A DNA stretch of 64,000 nt from Sesamia nonagrioides (taxonomy: Eukaryota > Arthropoda > Insecta > Lepidoptera > Noctuidae): assembly GCA_017933935.1 (NCBI GenBank), contig JADWQK010000871.1:1-64000 (forward strand), in the 5' to 3' direction. The notes under the pieces are model-generated. The model was not told the DNA's origin, did no database searches, and saw nothing but the letters and a program-made list of their open reading frames with translations. How positions within the stretch are numbered: the stretch's first letter is position 1; each line of letters opens with the position of its first letter. Positions 20,991 to 33,800 of this stretch are shown here, one piece after another. Made by a program: the position numbers and the translations under genes.

Positions 20991-22732
20991 AAAGAAGATG
21001 CACTTAACCCATTGATAAAATATTAAACAGATACGATATATTCTAACAAACTGACCAAAAAAAATGTGCCGAACACAGCAGCAGCACACATGCATATTTT
21101 TATTCGGCATACATTGGGGACAGTGTGAGTGAGATGAGGCGCAATCTAAAGCATAGAGAAGAAAAATATGGCTAGTGTTTGTCGTTTGTTTTTACGAGTG
21201 TATCGAGAGTGACTAAAGCGAAATACAGGACTTACTTCCTTTTGTACGCTTCATTTTTAGTGCGCTAGTGACATATCTACCTTAGTTTAATATTTTATCA
21301 ATGACTTAACCTAAAATTAGTTTAGCTTGTGAAAAACAGAATCGGCGCCATTGTATTACTCAATTACGTCACTTCAGTTAAATTTGCTTTTTCCACTAAT
21401 TGGGCACTTTTTTAGTTTGCAAGATAATTTGGATATTCTTTAAACATAGGAGAAGGCTAGGGAGGAAGGAATAAATCAAAGCAATTTCAATTCTCGTATT
21501 ATCAATAGTTCCCATTTATTTACAAATACAAACATGCGTAGTAACCAATAACCTCACATTTTTAATGCGTATCTACTACAATAACGTGCTTTTTAATTTA
21601 AAAACAACTACAATAGGTTACAGAAAATATTTCTATTAACATTTTGCTTAGGATATGATTTTAAATATTTATCACTAATTTAATAAAATCACGTGCTTTT
21701 TCTTTCATATTGCAAATTACAATTTTAAATAAATTCAGTAACTATGTTACCTATAATATTGAAATTGAGTTTTACTACTAAAAACAGCTTAAATAGATAA
21801 AGAATAGAATTTATAATAGACAGAGAATAGAATTTCATTTCAAAAATATTATTTATGTTGTCTTTTTAAAAAAGGAACATGTAAAATACGCATAATAACA
21901 AAATGCAGTTTTCAGTAGGGTTGCAAGCCTAAAATAAAATAAACATAGATTTATCAGTAATAAATAAATGCAATAGAGTTTGGAATATAAGTCAAGCCAA
22001 CGGAATGTAGCCAAAAAGGAGCCAAGCATGTCTGGCAAGTGATTCGAATCTTATACTGCATGCTAACATTCCCTGAATAGCTTGCCAAACGGAAAAATCT
22101 TGGCTTATAAAATAAATATAAAAATAAATGCTTATATCCTTGATGAAACCTAAGACAATAATTGCACGAGAATTCCTAAAAGTCATGGCAAATACCTCCT
22201 TACGGAATGTAGAGTAATAAGTCAAATATTGCTTAGTAATTAATCAATATCATTAATAGTGTTGCGATTACCTATAAAGTGAAGGCACATCATATTTACT
22301 CTATCCCACTATAATTATGTGTTTTTATAGGACTTTCGTTTGCAGAACCAGGCTTTAATTATTTAACTCTATAACATTATCACAATAGGTCTGCAGCAAT
22401 CCTGGTAAATGCTACTTCAGTCTCAGAGTTCTTATTCTTCCGAAGACATCTGAAACACAGAAAAAATGTTATGAGCATATCTTTGTGATAATTTTACGGT
22501 TTTCATGAAGATACTTACATTCAGCAAAAAATACAAGTTGGTTGTTATGCAGGTAGCTTACTTTACTACTTTTGAAATCTATTGAAAAGTGTCAACACTG
22601 CTTAAAAACCCAGATGCGGATTTTTGGGGTTGATAGTGGAAAACACAGTTTAAAAATACCGAGACATATCGTATTTTTACTTTGTATTTAATATATTACT
22701 AAAATAAGTTTTCAAAATTTTCGAGAACCAGT
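20991..22732. other. intergenic, no gene seen
   Basis: AT-rich sequence without splice-bounded exons, recognisable repeats or structured ORFs; the ORFs near 21853-22225 on the minus strand are low-complexity and hydrophobic by chance. Confidence 0.4.
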
Positions 22733-22859
22733 CCCCTAATCGGCGAACACATTTTTTGCGACTAGTTGGGGTCGTTCGGACCGGCCATTGGTCCGTTCGG
22801 TCCAAACGATCCCAACTAGTCGCAATCATTTGACAAAAATGTGTTCGCCTATTAGGGGG
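22733..22859. mobile_element. palindromic MITE family P, copy 1
   Basis: CCCCTAATCGGCGAACACAT ... ATGTGTTCGCCTATTAGGGG with inner arms GCGACTAGTTGGGGTCGTT / AACGATCCCAACTAGTCGC. A second copy lies at 40893-41040. Confidence 0.85.
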
Positions 22860-23285
22860 CAGGGCGCATTTTAATGTTTACGGAGAACACGTGCCAGGTA
22901 ACAGGTTTAATAGATTGAGAAATTCTCCTGGCCCTCAGAGAGAAAATAACCCCACCTTGAGCGTAAGCAATTCTGGGGCCCTAGCCAATGTAACATCGCT
23001 TCGTAGCGAAGCGAAATCAGGCGCTGTTATAGTTCGTGCTCATACGGAATTCATTTCAAGCTAACCACAGTCTATACACCGCGTATACAACATTATTTTT
23101 TGTTTATGTGAACCCCGAAACACGTATCCAGTATTTTTAAGTAAAGAATCTGTGTACAAACTTTCAAAAAGATACAATGCAAAACCACAAAGTTATGAGC
23201 TTGCTATTGTACTTGGTTGTCCCAACAAATAAAATATGGTCAAAGAACGGGCAGGCAAGCGCGGCGCAAGTACTATGATCCATAC

Positions 23286-23728
23286 TAGGGTTATAACGGA
23301 GGCTTGTTATCGGATGCGGAGGCGGGTGCGGAGGCGACGAGTCTCACCTCCGCGAATGCGGAGGTAACGGAGGCGGAGTTGAAAGTACATGTAGAAAAAA
23401 ATTAAATTTATGGTTAATTAAAACAATTTTTTTATTTTAAATACGTACATTAATATTACCTTTTTGTAATGAAAATTAAGGAGAAACAAATTGTGTTTGC
23501 CGCATTCCCGCCTCGCACTAGTTGATTATTGACCATTTCGCGCTCAAACGCGGCCAGAGCGGAGGTCGAGCGTCTCAGCTTGCGCGTTATATATTTTATA
23601 AATACGTAAATAAACCTCCGTTATAACTCCGCAAAAATTGTGCGGAGGCGGAAGCGGAAGCGAAGATACGATTTCTTGCGGAACTTCCGCGGTAACGGAA
23701 GCGTAAGCGAAGCTCCGTTACAACCCTA
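23286..23728. mobile_element. hAT-type MITE with GGAGGCGG-rich ends
   Basis: The ends TAGGGTTATAACGGAGGC and GCTCCGTTACAACCCTA are inverted repeats. The flanks ATCCATAC (23278-23285) and ATCTATAC (23729-23736) form an 8-bp duplication with one mismatch. Both subterminal regions are packed with GCGGAGG / GCGGAAGCG motifs. Confidence 0.75.
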
Positions 23729-23898
23729 ATCTATACTATAGTAACCACTCTGCAACAATTTCTAAATGTATTTGGGAAAAAATACAACATGGTGTAAAAA
23801 TGATTGGAATCGATTCAGTTCCTTATTCTGAACAAACTATAGGTACTTATTCAGGTTTCGCATAAGCAAAAAATAACATTGAATATCACTTTGGCTGG

Positions 23899-23983
23899 CG
23901 GAGAACTGCTCAGGATCGAGCTTGTTGGCGTGCCATGAAAGAGGCCTATGTCCAGCAGTGGACGAGTAAAGGCTGATGATGAT
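23899..23983 (+). repeat. 3' tail of an RTE-type LINE
   Basis: CGGAGAACTGCTCAGGATCG AGCTTGTTGGCGTGCCATG ... GGCTGATGATGATGAT matches, in reverse, the 3' end of the LINE at 29359-30141; a dead-on-arrival tail. Confidence 0.75.
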
Positions 23984-24350
23984 GATCACTTTGGCGGACA
24001 GTACTATCTCACTGGTTGCAGTTACTGAGACAGTACTTTTTCATACATTGCCCACGGGCGGAGTGACGCATGGTTAAAAAACCATATAATATGACAGAAT
24101 GGATATAAGCGTAAACGTCGGTAGGCGTTCTGTCACATACAATATTTTTATTTATGATAGTATGGAACATCGGTCGTTGTGTGGCGTACTGATTTTATGT
24201 AAGTATTAACTCGGACAGCGACAGGCGTACTGTAGTCTTACTTTGAGCTACCTAGAAGCCTGTGGGCGTTAATGTGGGTGTTAATGAAAATTGAGAAACT
24301 ATTGCGCAACATTGCAGCTGTAACATCAAATTATCCAGGATATAATGTTG

Positions 24351-24394
24351 CGCAATTTTGTTCCCACAACTGTATAGTTGTGGGAACAAAATTG
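24351..24394. repeat. perfect 44-nt palindrome
   Basis: GCAATTTTGTTCCCACAAC, spacer TGTATA, then the exact reverse complement. Directly upstream is a further partial repeat of TTGCGCAAC(A)TT. Confidence 0.8.
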
Positions 24395-24415
24395 CTAAAA
24401 ACCTATACCAGTACC

Positions 24416-24837
24416 CAATATGTAAGAAAACCCTGCCCGATCCGTGAAGGTATTGTCGGGTATCGCTAACTGATTCTACTAATGCCTACAAAGCCGGGCT
24501 AAAGTTAAAAAAAACCCACTAAAATAAATATTATTTCGCAAAAGGAGGTAAATTAATACATGTGGGGTAGGCAATACAAGCGCGGGCGAAAGGAGGCAGG
24601 GCACGCGACACGCGGTCTCATCGCTATTCGCTCATAATGATACTAATATGATTTAAAAAAAAAAATGCCAAATTTTGGAAAAGTTGGAATTAATTCGTGG
24701 AAAAATATTTTTTTTTTTAAAAATTCATTAGTATTTTTACTACAATGATTATGTAAAATTTCATATTTTATTTGGTGACGTGTTTACCTAACCTTTATTA
24801 TCATTATGGGTCGGACGGGGTTTTCTTTACACATTGT
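24416..24837. mobile_element. MITE family X, complete copy
   Basis: The inverted ends are AATATGTAAGAAAACCCTGC / GGGGTTTTCTTTACACATT. Related: about 25476-25613 and 34736-34864 (right halves), 33493-33695 (left half), 50088-51748 (split by mariner) and 53285-53718 (complete, reversed). The arms share ACTAATGCNTACAAAGCCGG and CTAACCTTTATTATC. Confidence 0.8.
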
Positions 24838-25613
24838 ATAGAGCGTAAGAATATAGTACTAACAAGTTTAAAGTAATCACCAGGTATTATTGCTTGATAT
24901 TAAGGCGTTGTAAGAGCAGGCAGATGCAGGTTTGGGCGGACTTTCTGATAGACGGTTATGGTTACGTATCTGTAGGTAGGTATGTATATGTAATTAGCAA
25001 GTGTTGAGCGCGGTAATAAGTTCCTTACCTACTGTATTTTATAAAATGGACATACGAAACTTATTTTTTTCAGCTTCAACCGTAACACATCAAGTGCGAA
25101 CTTATCTAGATTTACTGTATACTTCTGCATACCAACTCGAATAGTTGCGGAATGTTATGTTGAACGGAGGGTATCTTTTAGTCTAAATTTTACACGCCCC
25201 AATATTAAGTGTAGCATGAAAATAAAGTATATCTACACAAGCAAAAAAAAGTCTGTAATTTGCAAATATAATGCTTCATCTCGACCTTAGAAGCATTATA
25301 TTGTGTGATCACATCCTTATAAGGTGTCAAGATTTATTGAAACCAGTTCAAGTGCAATTTTTCTTCCTTTTCATTTCCTTCCTAGTATTTTTCCCAGGCC
25401 ACTTATTTTTTTAAATATATTTTGCTTCACTTCGTGTTTAGCATCCGCACATGTATTAAGTTACCTCTTTTTGCGAAAAAATATTTTTTTTTTTTAGGGA
25501 GATTTTTTTTTTAAGTTTAGCCCGGCTTTGTAGGCATTAGTAGAATCAATTATCGATACCTAACAATACCTTCACGGATCGGACAGGGTTTTCTTTACAT
25601 ATTGTATAAACTA

Positions 25614-26950
25614 TCGAAGAAATTGCAAATTGATAATAGTAATTTTATTTAATGAAATTTAATTAGACTATCCAGTATCTTGATCTGACATCTTCAGTAG
25701 AAAATTGCGAGTTTTAAATCAAGGAGAGAAACTTTTGCCCAGACGTGGGATGGTACCGGCCAGTTATACACCATGCCTCTACAATAAATAATCAATTATG
25801 CTGGGTTGTTTTCAAGTAAAACCCACTAGCAACGCTATGCCTTGTGATACACTAGGCACACTGTACCTGATAATGAAATACTGATAGATTGAGTAAATAA
25901 CTTGAAATAATAACAAGCAAGGGTTTTTATTTATCTATGTATATACTGTAGCATTTATTTTTTGCCAGTAGTGAAGGGCTGTTGAATAGTCGATTATTTT
26001 AGTCGACTAATATTTGCAAATAAAAGGATAATACTATGTAAATAACTATGCTAGGGATATCAAATTTTCCTGAGATAGCGTGAGGATTGTTAAAAAAAAA
26101 GAATGTGTAAAAGTAATTAGGTACCTATTTTTTTTTAACTGGCAACTAATAACAGTATTGGAGTTAAAGGGCGTAATGATGCAATGAAAAATTTGATGTT
26201 ATGTGAATATAAGTATGAGATTATTTTGGGAAATAAAACAAGTTAATAAAATTAAAAGATTTTTTATGGACTTTTACATTATTTTACACGTTTTTAGCTC
26301 ATAGATCACTTTTTACAATTTGTTTTTGTTTTTATATCTTAAATTTAATACTATGTACGTAATACAATATTTATGACTATAATATCCATTACATTACTGA
26401 TAATACTTACGCCTGTAAACAAATAAAGAGAGAATTACTGTTTCAAACGATATTAATCCTTTATGGAATGTATTAAGGCATAGTTTTAAAAGTAGGTTTT
26501 ACCTAAGTGGGTATGTTATAAAATTTTTAAGGGGTTTTGACCAATATTTCTTAGTTTTTGCAAGAGATTCTTAGGGATGTAGGGTCCTTATTGAAGTTTG
26601 TATAAATATCAGAAGGACAGCTCAAAGTCATCATTTCATTCGTTCTAGAACTTAGGGTGTCTTTGCATCTGGTGGGTTGGTCGTAGGCGTTCATTGAACG
26701 TAAATATATTACAAACGCAATGACTCCAACGCAGCGTAGACAAATTATTGGAAAAAAAGTTTCATAACAACCACGGCTACGCAACAAGCGCAGTGCCAAT
26801 AGAAGAAGTGCACAAATTACGCTGTATTTATAAGCTCTTATGACACCCATAGATTTTAAAGGCTGCACTCTTGAACCAATTTCGAGCAAATGAAAAAACA
26901 CTCCGCGTTTATAACGAAAACAACGCTTTGCAACAACTGCAACATGAGAT
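25614..26950. other. intergenic, no confident gene
   Basis: Mostly AT-rich unique sequence. A 116-codon minus-strand ORF at 26551-26901 begins with a hydrophobic stretch but has no recognised domain and poor context, so it is not called. Confidence 0.35.
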
Positions 26951-27698
26951 TTTATTTTTGTTTATTTTTATAGAGACGGAACATCGCTCTGTGCTGGACA
27001 CATTGAGGTGCGATCGCCGCCCGCGAGCCGCACCACGCCAGTCAGCGGATTCTCGCCCACATGCACAGTTGCGTTTACGCGTTTATCAAACCATTTTTCT
27101 CAACCGATCGTTATAATGCACATTGTTCTTAAATTTATTACGTGTTATACAGTTCATTACAATTCATTTTACTCCACCACGACCTATCGTCGCGAAAATG
27201 AATCCGACTCGAAGGACCAGACCTGACTAAGGCCGTGGTGCTGCTGGCCATCAGCTGTCGCCTCGCACTAATCTGTTCACTGCCACCAGTGTTAAGAGTA
27301 GCGGTCTCAACAATCTTGAATACGGAACATTAGAATGTTGCCCTTAACATTACTCAAGACCCAGTATTATTATATTACACAATGTAAACATTTAGTGGTA
27401 AGTTGCAAAGACTTGATCACTGTGGATCGGAAGTGAGAGAGGAAGAAGGCTTTCATTTAATTAAGTGTATTGCATTGGCAGTCTTGATAAAGAATTTACC
27501 CCAAAAATTTTACGACACACCTAACCTATTAAAATCTATTAAAGTTTTGACCACACAGAGGCGAACTCCACACGGGACACGGAACACGACTGCTAGTTTG
27601 GACTGTTTAGATATCTCCATATAGGTGAGTTAAAACAATCGACATGTCGTCCCGCATTCGCTTCTGGTAGGCCTTAATATTAAAAGTCACAATTTATA
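26950..27698 (-). other. putative 3' UTR of the ALDH3 gene
   Basis: About 740 bp downstream of the ALDH3 stop. The nearest AATAAA on the minus strand is at about 26952-26966 (overlapping TTTATT on the plus strand), so the transcript could end here. It includes an unusually GC-rich island (27000-27070) with a 43-codon minus-strand open stretch. Extent inferred from the signal only. Confidence 0.35.
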
Positions 27699-27861
27699 TT
27701 ACTTCTTTACCTTTTGCCAAGCGAAGAAGCCATAAGAGACTCCTGCGCCAAGTGCGAAGGCGAGAAGGTAGGGCACGAACTTGAGGGACGGACCGAAACG
27801 CTTGCGCATCAACATGCTAAGGAAGTCTAGGTTGCTGTCGGAGTAAGGAGGGTAGCGGCCA
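27699..27861 (-). CDS. Aldh3: ALDH3 exon 10 (last): membrane anchor
   Basis: Acceptor ttccttccag/TGGCCG; the phase-2 TC from exon 9 completes Ser455. It encodes GRYPPYSDSNLDFLSMLMRK, a basic turn, then the hydrophobic VPYLLAFALGAGVSYGFFAW and the tail QKVKK before TAA. The RYPPY motif followed by a tail anchor is the arrangement in microsomal ALDH3 enzymes; soluble ALDH3 forms lack the anchor. No alternative last exon was found. Confidence 0.92.
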
Positions 27862-30800
27862 CTGGAAGGAAGAAAAAAGAATATTTTATTATTTATGTAC
27901 ACACAGCAAAGTGATCAGCATCATCTCAGCGTTAGTCCCAGACAAAGCTTTACCAGTCCACATAGCAAAGTATATAGGGATATCCCAACATTAAATCTGA
28001 GTGCATATGTGAATCAATCTGGGTGCTGCTTATTTCTTAAGACATTTCTTCCAGCAGAAGGAAGGAGAAGTAAAACAGAAATGTAGACAACAGTATGTAA
28101 GAACAAGAAGAAAAACACATGAATATCTGAAGTCTAAAACAAAAAAATATTAAATTTAATTAATTAATTAAATACATAAGTATACTTAGATAAATACAAA
28201 AATATAAAATGTATAAATACACACATACATATATAAATATGCGTGTAAATAAATGTATACACATTGTCACATTATGGAGGAAAGGTAATACTCTTTTAAT
28301 AGACATTTTAAAATTTCGTTGTCACACCACGGTTGGTGTGACAAACCAACTTATCCTACATTTCTTTAATTCTATACATCTCTATCTTTATATTCTGCTC
28401 TTATAGGTATCAAAATTCATACTCAAACCTTTCCCTCGGTCCTCCGTATCACATGGCAACAGATTTTCACACACTTTTCAGTTACCTTTGCTATAACTCG
28501 CGCGAGTTAACTGTGCACCTCGCTGGAATGCGACCCTTCTCCCGCTTCCCCGCGCGGCGCCCCGCATTCGTCATAAGCGCTGAGTAGCGTTAGCATCTTT
28601 GTTACAATTGTCTAGATACAGTTTAAATACCTTGTTGTTATTATTGTTTCTGTGAAATTTTTGTTTTGTAAGTTTTTTTTTATTAAGTTTGTTTTTGTTT
28701 TTTTTTTACATTTTCGACGCGTCAGTGAAGTCGTTGGCATTATATTTCAGTCCATATGTATAAATTTAATTTCAAAACGTCATGAGTAAAATGATCTTGT
28801 ATTATGACGTTTTATCATCAAAACGACATTTTATTAACATAAAAAAAATATAATTTATATTTGTTTAACATAATTCTCATTTTTTACAAACTATACCGTC
28901 CGAATGACGTCACAGAGCGAGGTCCACAGTTAATTCGCGCGAGTTGTACGTTCAGATTTTTGGCTATAAAATAAATATCAAAATTCACTTACGATGCCAG
29001 CTTCTCCCCAATGGGTGAGAAGTTTTTGATGAGACAGCTCTTCTTGTGTGTGAATGTGTCGAAAGTTTTCTTGCCGTGGTAGGCGCCCATGCCGCTCGCG
29101 CCGACGCCGCCGAACGGGAGGGTCTCCACTGTTATTAATAGTAGACTCTATTAGTTGGGAGATAAGGCTGGTTATTGATTATGTGCTGCTCAGATTTTCA
29201 TTTGTTTATACATGTTTTAAAATTCTAATTATGAACCAGCGGGGTTATAGCGTAACACACTATCAAAAGCAATGAGTTTCATTTTGACAGTTCAACAACA
29301 TTCATTGCGTTTTTTTACGTTTTGAAGTAAAACACACTTTTCGAACATAAGAAGCAATCATCATCATCATCAGCCCCTACTCATCCACTGCTGGACGTAG
29401 ACCTCCTTCATGGCACGCCAACAAGCTCGATCCTGAGCAGTTCTCCGCTAGCTACTACCAGCCACCTTTTTGATGTCGTCGCTCCATCTCGCCGAAGGGC
29501 GTCTCACGCTACATTTGCCGAGACGCGGTCTCCACTCGAGGACTCGTTTACCCCAACGGTTGTCGATCCTGCGGCATATGTGACCAGCCCATTGCCACTT
29601 CAGCTTGCTAATCCTCTCAGCTATGTCGGTGACTCTGGTCCTCTGTCGGATCACTTCATTTCTGATGCGGTCCTTCAGAGAGACGCCCAACATAGCTCGC
29701 TCAGCGAGCGACTTTAAACTTATGGATTAGTCTGACCGTTACTGTCCACGTCTCGGCTCCGTAAGTCATGACGGGTAGGACGCACTGGTTGAAGATTTTT
29801 GTCTTCAAACATTGGGGTATGGGCGACGAAAATACCCGACGAAGTTTACCAAATGCTGCCCATCCCAGCTGGATCCTTCGATTTGCCTCCTTCTCGAAGT
29901 TGTTTTTCGCTAATTGCAACGTTTGCCCGAGGTATACATATTCTGAAACAACTTCGAGCGGCATTCCGTTTACGGCAACCGGTCCCGGAGTGACCCGTTC
30001 ATTGAACATAATTTTGGTCTTATCTAAGTTCATCCGGAGACCGATGCGTTGAGAGGAGTCAGCTAAGTTGACCAGCATTTGTTCCAGCTCTTGCTGCGAT
30101 TCCGCCATGATGACGATTGCGGACGATATCGTCATCATAAAAAGCAATGGATTAGCATTATGATTTGAAATTATTTAAATTGCGAGCAATAGTGTGTTAC
30201 GCAATTAGAACGCTGGTCTTGTAATAAGATAAGAATGAGAAAAACTTCTCAGCGCGTCTTGCGTCAGATATCTTAATTTGAATAGATCGTTTAAAAAAAA
30301 TGACAATTGAATATCTCAGTAGCAAACGGTTAGTTTTTGTACAAAATAAAGATCTAAGTTCAACATTCTAATATCATGCTAATTCATGCTATTAATAAAT
30401 ACTGGCATATAGAAACAGTGTACAGTATTAAAATAGTAAGTTAGTCTACAAAAAGCCTGTTAATATTATAAACGAAAATTGTTTAAATTGTAAAAACTAC
30501 TGAACGGATTTGAATGAAATTTGGAACACAGATGGTTTATTATCAAGATGGGATAATGATATTCCCACGGTATCGAAACTTATGCGAGTGAAACCGCGGG
30601 TAGTATATAAGATAGGCTTGCATTTATTATTTACTTTATCAAATGATAGGGTAACTCAAAAATCAGCACTCAAAACAGCAACAGACGGCTGTGTATTTTT
30701 TGGCTGTTTGTAACATTCAACAGTATAACGTTCTTTTTCTGTTCACCAAATGGCTGTGTATTTTTTGGCTGTTCACCAAATGGTTGTGTATTTTTTGGTT

Positions 30801-33800
30801 GTTCACCAAATGTCTGTTTGTAATTCTGCTAAAACGTTCTTTTTCTGTTCACCAAATGGCTGTTTTTCTTGAAAATCAAAAGCTCAGTCTCCTTCCAGTT
30901 TCGACAAGAAGTTTGGAGCCTACTTTCAAACCTACCCATTTTTGTTTTCTTTATTTTGACAAGAGTGAAGCAAAATATAGTGCCATACCGCTTCCGGTAA
31001 AAAATAGGAATTAACCTATTAAGGACCTATTCTATCAAACTTATAAGTCTGAGAATACATTTTTGAATTTTTGTCCGTATTTCTATAATACATCATCGTC
31101 CGACGTCAACTCTATTAACCTTTTGAACGCCAATCACTTCTATACAAGTTCGAGATTTTCGTGCCCTCAGCGCCACTACTTGATTAGAAGTAATCACAGT
31201 ATAAAATAAATTTACGACTTTTACAAGACCTTTTATTTTGTTTTTATGGAAATTTGCCCTGTAATCAACCATATTTTTAACTATTTCACGCATAATAAGT
31301 TCTTATTTGTTTAATTTTCAATAGAAACAAAAACGCCAGAAAATATTTTAATGCCCCCAGCGCCAATTACTTGATATCAAGTAAGCCAGTGATGGGACAC
31401 GACGAAGACCTCGCTATATTTCATCTCGTCGAAATGATCATAAATACTATTATTGCAAGAAAAATGACGTAAATATATAATATTTTATAAATATTGTACA
31501 CTTTAAACTAGGTTTTATTCACCTTAATCAAGAATTAATAGGTTTTCTAATCATTGTCGATAGTGAAACCCCGTTTGAAAAACCCATCCCTACAAAGTTA
31601 GTTAGTTAGCGGTCCGTACGCGCCACCGACGTGTATAGAAGGAAATCTGTGACGTCATAAGCGGACGGGTTTCAAGGTCATAGTGACCTTGTGCATTTTA
31701 GTGTAGTGCAATGTTTACATCTTGAGTTGGCGCACGTGTCCTTATAAAAAAAAATTGTGACTGTGAATATGACGAATTATTGCGAGTTGTTCAAGTCTGA
31801 ATCAGAATTTTGAAATAGTTCGTCGTCTTGACATTCCGTTAAGTCGTCAACTTCCGTTTCAGGAATTTTCTTCAGTTTTCTATTAGTTTCTACAAACCAG
31901 AAAAATAATTGCGAGTATTTAGCGACACCATTAAAAAAAGGTCTTGTGTAAAACAGACACCCTCCATTTTATTTTATTTTTTAAAACGTAGAAAACCACG
32001 TATTTAGCTTCTATTAATTGTATTTGTTGTAAGTAAACGAAATAAATTATGCAGGAATCGGTTGAGTTTATGCACGTGTAACTCGACCACAGTGAATATA
32101 AAATATATACCATAGAAATCTAGACATCCCTAGAACAGAAAGGATTTTGACGTGCCTCGAGCGCCAACTACTTGATATGAAGTAGAAGGATTACATTTGG
32201 AGACAAATAGGGATGTGCCTTGTAGAACACACGTCTAATAAATTTAAAATTCTTTTTTTTTATTGTGGGGAATATATCCAGGTTTTCATATTGTTTTTTT
32301 TTATGAAATAAAATAAAATATGAAATTACGATTACAGTTTTTATTTAGCTTCGTAAATTGGTGAATAAACATTATTTTATATGTATAATATTATTTGTCG
32401 ATAGGACACTAATCCCATCCCTACGTTTTACTATACATACGTTATACATTTGTAGTGTGGCGCAGGAGGACACATTGCGTATTATATAGATGGGCGTTCA
32501 AAAGGTTAAAATAAGCCCTTAATGTTATTAGGGAAATTCCCAATTTTCCCAGTACTGATACAGTCACGAGCAAAAGAATGTATACACTTGGCTTTATCAA
32601 AAAGCGATTTACTCCTTTATTATTGAATGAAACCTTATGTTGTAATGGGTCGTATTTCAACGTTACATTAGTTATTTCATGAAAAAGTGGAATTTTAAAG
32701 TTGCCAAGTGTTAAAACTATGGTGCTCGTAACTGTACACCACAAGTATTCCTACAGTTGATTTCAGAAGCTTGCAACATAGTAAAAAAACAAAAAAAAAA
32801 TATATAATAAATTTTGCTACCACAAGCTTCCATTTCATCACAAGCTAATACTATCAATATTAATTTAAACTTCGTAAAAAGAAAAACTATTATAATAAGA
32901 TAGAAAAATATCCAAACCTCCCATGTGCATCACGGTATCGTTAATGCACATCCCTCCGCTACTAGTGTTGTCCACAAGACTCGATATAACCTTCTTACTC
33001 GTACTGAACACGTACATCACTAGCGGCTTCTCTCTATATACAATAGAATACGTCAGACCTCCACCGAACAGGCTATTATTAACTACAGAAGAGTAAAGAA
33101 TATTCTAAATTTTATAAAGCTGGTTTTATGACAAGAATAACATTTTAAATTTAAAAAATAATACAAAAATATAGTACATTTTTAAGTCTGGCAACAAATT
33201 TTTTTGGCAGTAAGTTAAACAACAATTTTTACAAACAATAAGTAACAGATAATTTAAAATACATTCTGGAAAATATACAATTAAACAAAAGACTCCACCA
33301 CCACCCTTCACCAGTACCGATCACCACAAGGCAAAAACGGTGAACAGAAATATACCGAAGATGTAACCACATGCTTAAGTTATAAATACTTCGTATACTA
33401 GACCATTTTGATCCTTATAATAATTTATTTGTTTCAGAGAGTCTATTACCTATACACTATGTAACAAAAACGCTGCTGTTTCTTTCAGGGACATATACAA
33501 TATGTAAAGAAAACCCCGTCTGACCCGTAAGGATAATAAAGGTTAGGTAATCATATGACCAAATAATATTTGAAATTTTGCATAATCATCATAATAACAA
33601 TAGAAATCAATTTTGAAACAATCCTTTTTTTGCGCGAATTTACTCTAACTTCCCCAAAATCTGGTAAATTTCTAAAAAGTGACAACACCATTTTAGACGG
33701 CATAATTGTCGGCTTTCCTTTCATTCTTTGTCGGCGTCTATTTATCTTGCCGCGGCGAGCATATGTCGGCGATGTCAAAAGAACGACTAGAGATGCCCAA

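Larger units (their letters stand above)
29245..30207. mobile_element. MITE family R copy split by a LINE
   Basis: The left half (29245-29358) and right half (30142-30207) together make one family R MITE; the ends are AGCGTAACACACTATC and AATAGTGTGTTACGCAATTA. The halves are separated by the RTE insertion. Confidence 0.8.

Noticed and set aside
26551..26901. 116-aa ORF with a hydrophobic start
   Set aside because: No recognisable domain, no clear splice or poly(A) context, Cys/Leu-rich by composition; could be a decayed gene but not supportable.
30691..31014. 107-aa ORF with repeated WLCIFWLFTK
   Set aside because: Produced by a short local tandem repeat rather than a protein-coding gene.
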